From NCBI GenBank assembly GCA_012513545.1, contig JAAZCB010001147.1, positions 1 to 6,948 on the forward strand: 6,948 bases of DNA, in the 5' to 3' direction. Made by a program: the position numbers and the translations under genes. The DNA is from Clostridiaceae bacterium. Its GTDB lineage: Bacteria; Bacillota_A; Clostridia; Acetivibrionales; Acetivibrionaceae. Below the pieces are notes generated by a model. The model saw only the letters and a list, made by a program, of their open reading frames with translations, was not told the origin of the DNA and did no database searches. Within the stretch, counting starts at the first letter, position 1; the number at the start of each line of letters is the position of its first letter. Shown here piece after piece: positions 6,567 through 6,948 of this stretch.

Positions 6567-6620
6567 CTCGCGCAGATTTGACTTACCTGCCTGTCGGCAG
6601 TCATGGCAGGCTGCGTCGAG
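6567..6620. repeat. Palindromic intergenic repeat (foldback)
   Basis: CTCGCGCAG (6567-6575) pairs with CTGCGTCGAG (6611-6620) with one bulged T at 6616. Inside it, CCTGCC (6586-6591) pairs with GGCAGG (6605-6610), so the 3' arm is continuous and the 5' side carries a 10-base bulge. An alternative inner stem CTGCC-TGTC-GGCAG exists at 6587-6600. The structure is perfect enough to be selected. It resembles REP-like or cassette-end foldbacks common between Bacteroidota genes; its function is unknown. Confidence 0.65.
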
Positions 6621-6793
6621 TTCATACTGACGACCTCGGTTATGTTACGGGCGTTATTGGTAATTTTGCAGGTACATCGGCAAACTCCAAACCATGTATT
6701 GCCGGATGAAGGTTATTTTTTAACTTGTACTGGGATCACAGTATAAAAGCATAAGGATGGTACTGCATAGTATGAGTTTATGGTTTAGGGGTA

Positions 6794-6801
6794 TAGATTT
6801 G
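6794..6801 (+). promoter_or_regulatory. Candidate -7 box for the gene at 6900
   Basis: TAGATTTG matches the Bacteroidota -7 consensus TAnnTTTG exactly. At the -33 position, 19 bases upstream, the trimer is ATG (6772-6774), two of three bases of TTG. Transcription would start near 6808, about 90 nt before the ATG at 6900. Confidence 0.4.
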
Positions 6802-6857
6802 GGCTTTATTGCCAATTTTGGAATGATAAACCAATAAAACTTATATATATATTAGTT

Positions 6858-6881
6858 GTGGGTAAATGCAGATAACCGCAC
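6858..6881. other. Stem-loop just upstream of the partial gene
   Basis: GTGGGT (6858-6863) pairs with ACCGCAC (6875-6881) leaving one bulged G, with an 11-base loop. GTT (6855-6857) and AAC (6884-6886) can extend the stem across a two-base bulge. It ends 18 nt before the ATG at 6900, so it lies in the leader of that gene. It may be part of a repeat or a local regulatory structure; the sequence does not decide. Confidence 0.35.
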
Positions 6882-6899
6882 TTAACAAGAATATAGAAT

Positions 6900-6948
6900 A
6901 TGAATGAATTGATAATTGGTGAGAAAATTAAAATTAGACCAACAAACA
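6900..6948 (+). CDS. Partial gene start, possible GNAT acetyltransferase
   Basis: Sixteen codons are visible (MNELIIGEKIKIRPTN) before the window ends. The ATG at 6900 is fixed by an in-frame TAG at 6894-6896, and the overlapping ATG at 6904 is followed almost at once by a stop. The pattern of a short strand followed by basic-hydrophobic-RP (IKIRPTN) is typical of the first beta strand of GNAT acetyltransferases of the RimJ/RimL type, where the motif is often LxLRP. With so few residues this is a guess at function, though the open reading frame and its upstream -7 box look genuine. Confidence 0.5.
   Translation, partial: MNELIIGEKIKIRPTN

Larger units (their letters stand above)
6526..6899. 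other. Gene-poor intergenic stretch with palindromes
   Basis: About 370 bp with no convincing coding region on either strand. It contains a nested foldback GCTTT-TATT-AAAGC (6550-6563), a longer palindromic repeat (6567-6620), a candidate promoter near 6794 and a small stem-loop at 6858-6881 just before the next gene. Its left part is more GC-rich and palindromic than the flanking coding DNA, like the hairpin elements at the left of the window, although no sequence identity with them is obvious. Confidence 0.6.

Noticed and set aside
1..6948. CRISPR array, tRNA or rRNA
   Set aside because: No short, regularly spaced repeats were found, and no cloverleaf or rRNA-like conserved blocks were seen on either strand.

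Overview
The window looks like chromosomal DNA of a Bacteroidota bacterium, probably an environmental or marine member of the Bacteroidales/Marinilabiliales/Flavobacteriales type. The reasons are low GC, promoter -7 boxes of the TAnnTTTG kind, a predicted surface lipoprotein beginning CKKDK, an OmpA-like envelope protein, and a protein ending in a type IX secretion (Por/T9SS type A) sorting domain. Genes visible here all run on the + strand. No rRNA, tRNA, transposase, integrase or CRISPR array is seen.

Left part (1-2558) is accessory in character and built like two consecutive single-gene cassettes. Each unit starts with a closely related leader of about 140-150 bp (1-149 and 1429-1569) that carries a Bacteroidota-type promoter. 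Each then has one AT-rich orphan gene: a three-TM membrane protein at 196-1008 and an exported or membrane protein at 1681-2421. Each closes with a hairpin-rich element. The two closing elements (about 1009-1433 and 2422-2558) differ in length and sequence. They share a 14-base motif placed at the same distance from a terminal GTTRRR core, and their outer arms are imperfect inverted repeats. This resembles integron attC logic, but no integrase is visible, so cassette status is an inference.

Middle part (2644-5431) is a probable two-gene envelope operon with a 13 nt gap. The first gene encodes an exported protein with a DUF4892-like N-terminal domain and an OmpA peptidoglycan-binding C-terminal domain. 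The second encodes a large lipoprotein with two FN3-like domains and a six- or seven-bladed beta-propeller. Together they suggest a cell-wall-anchored outer-membrane assembly; the ligand is unknown.

Right part (5703-6525) is a monocistronic unit with its own -7 box and a strong intrinsic terminator. It encodes a small T9SS cargo with a carbohydrate-binding-like beta-sandwich. After it comes gene-poor, palindrome-rich DNA (6526-6899) with a third foldback of the intergenic-repeat type. A gene start at 6900 runs off the window and may encode a GNAT-type acetyltransferase. The two orphan genes have no function that can be read from sequence. The most unusual thing in the window is the repeated cassette-like architecture.
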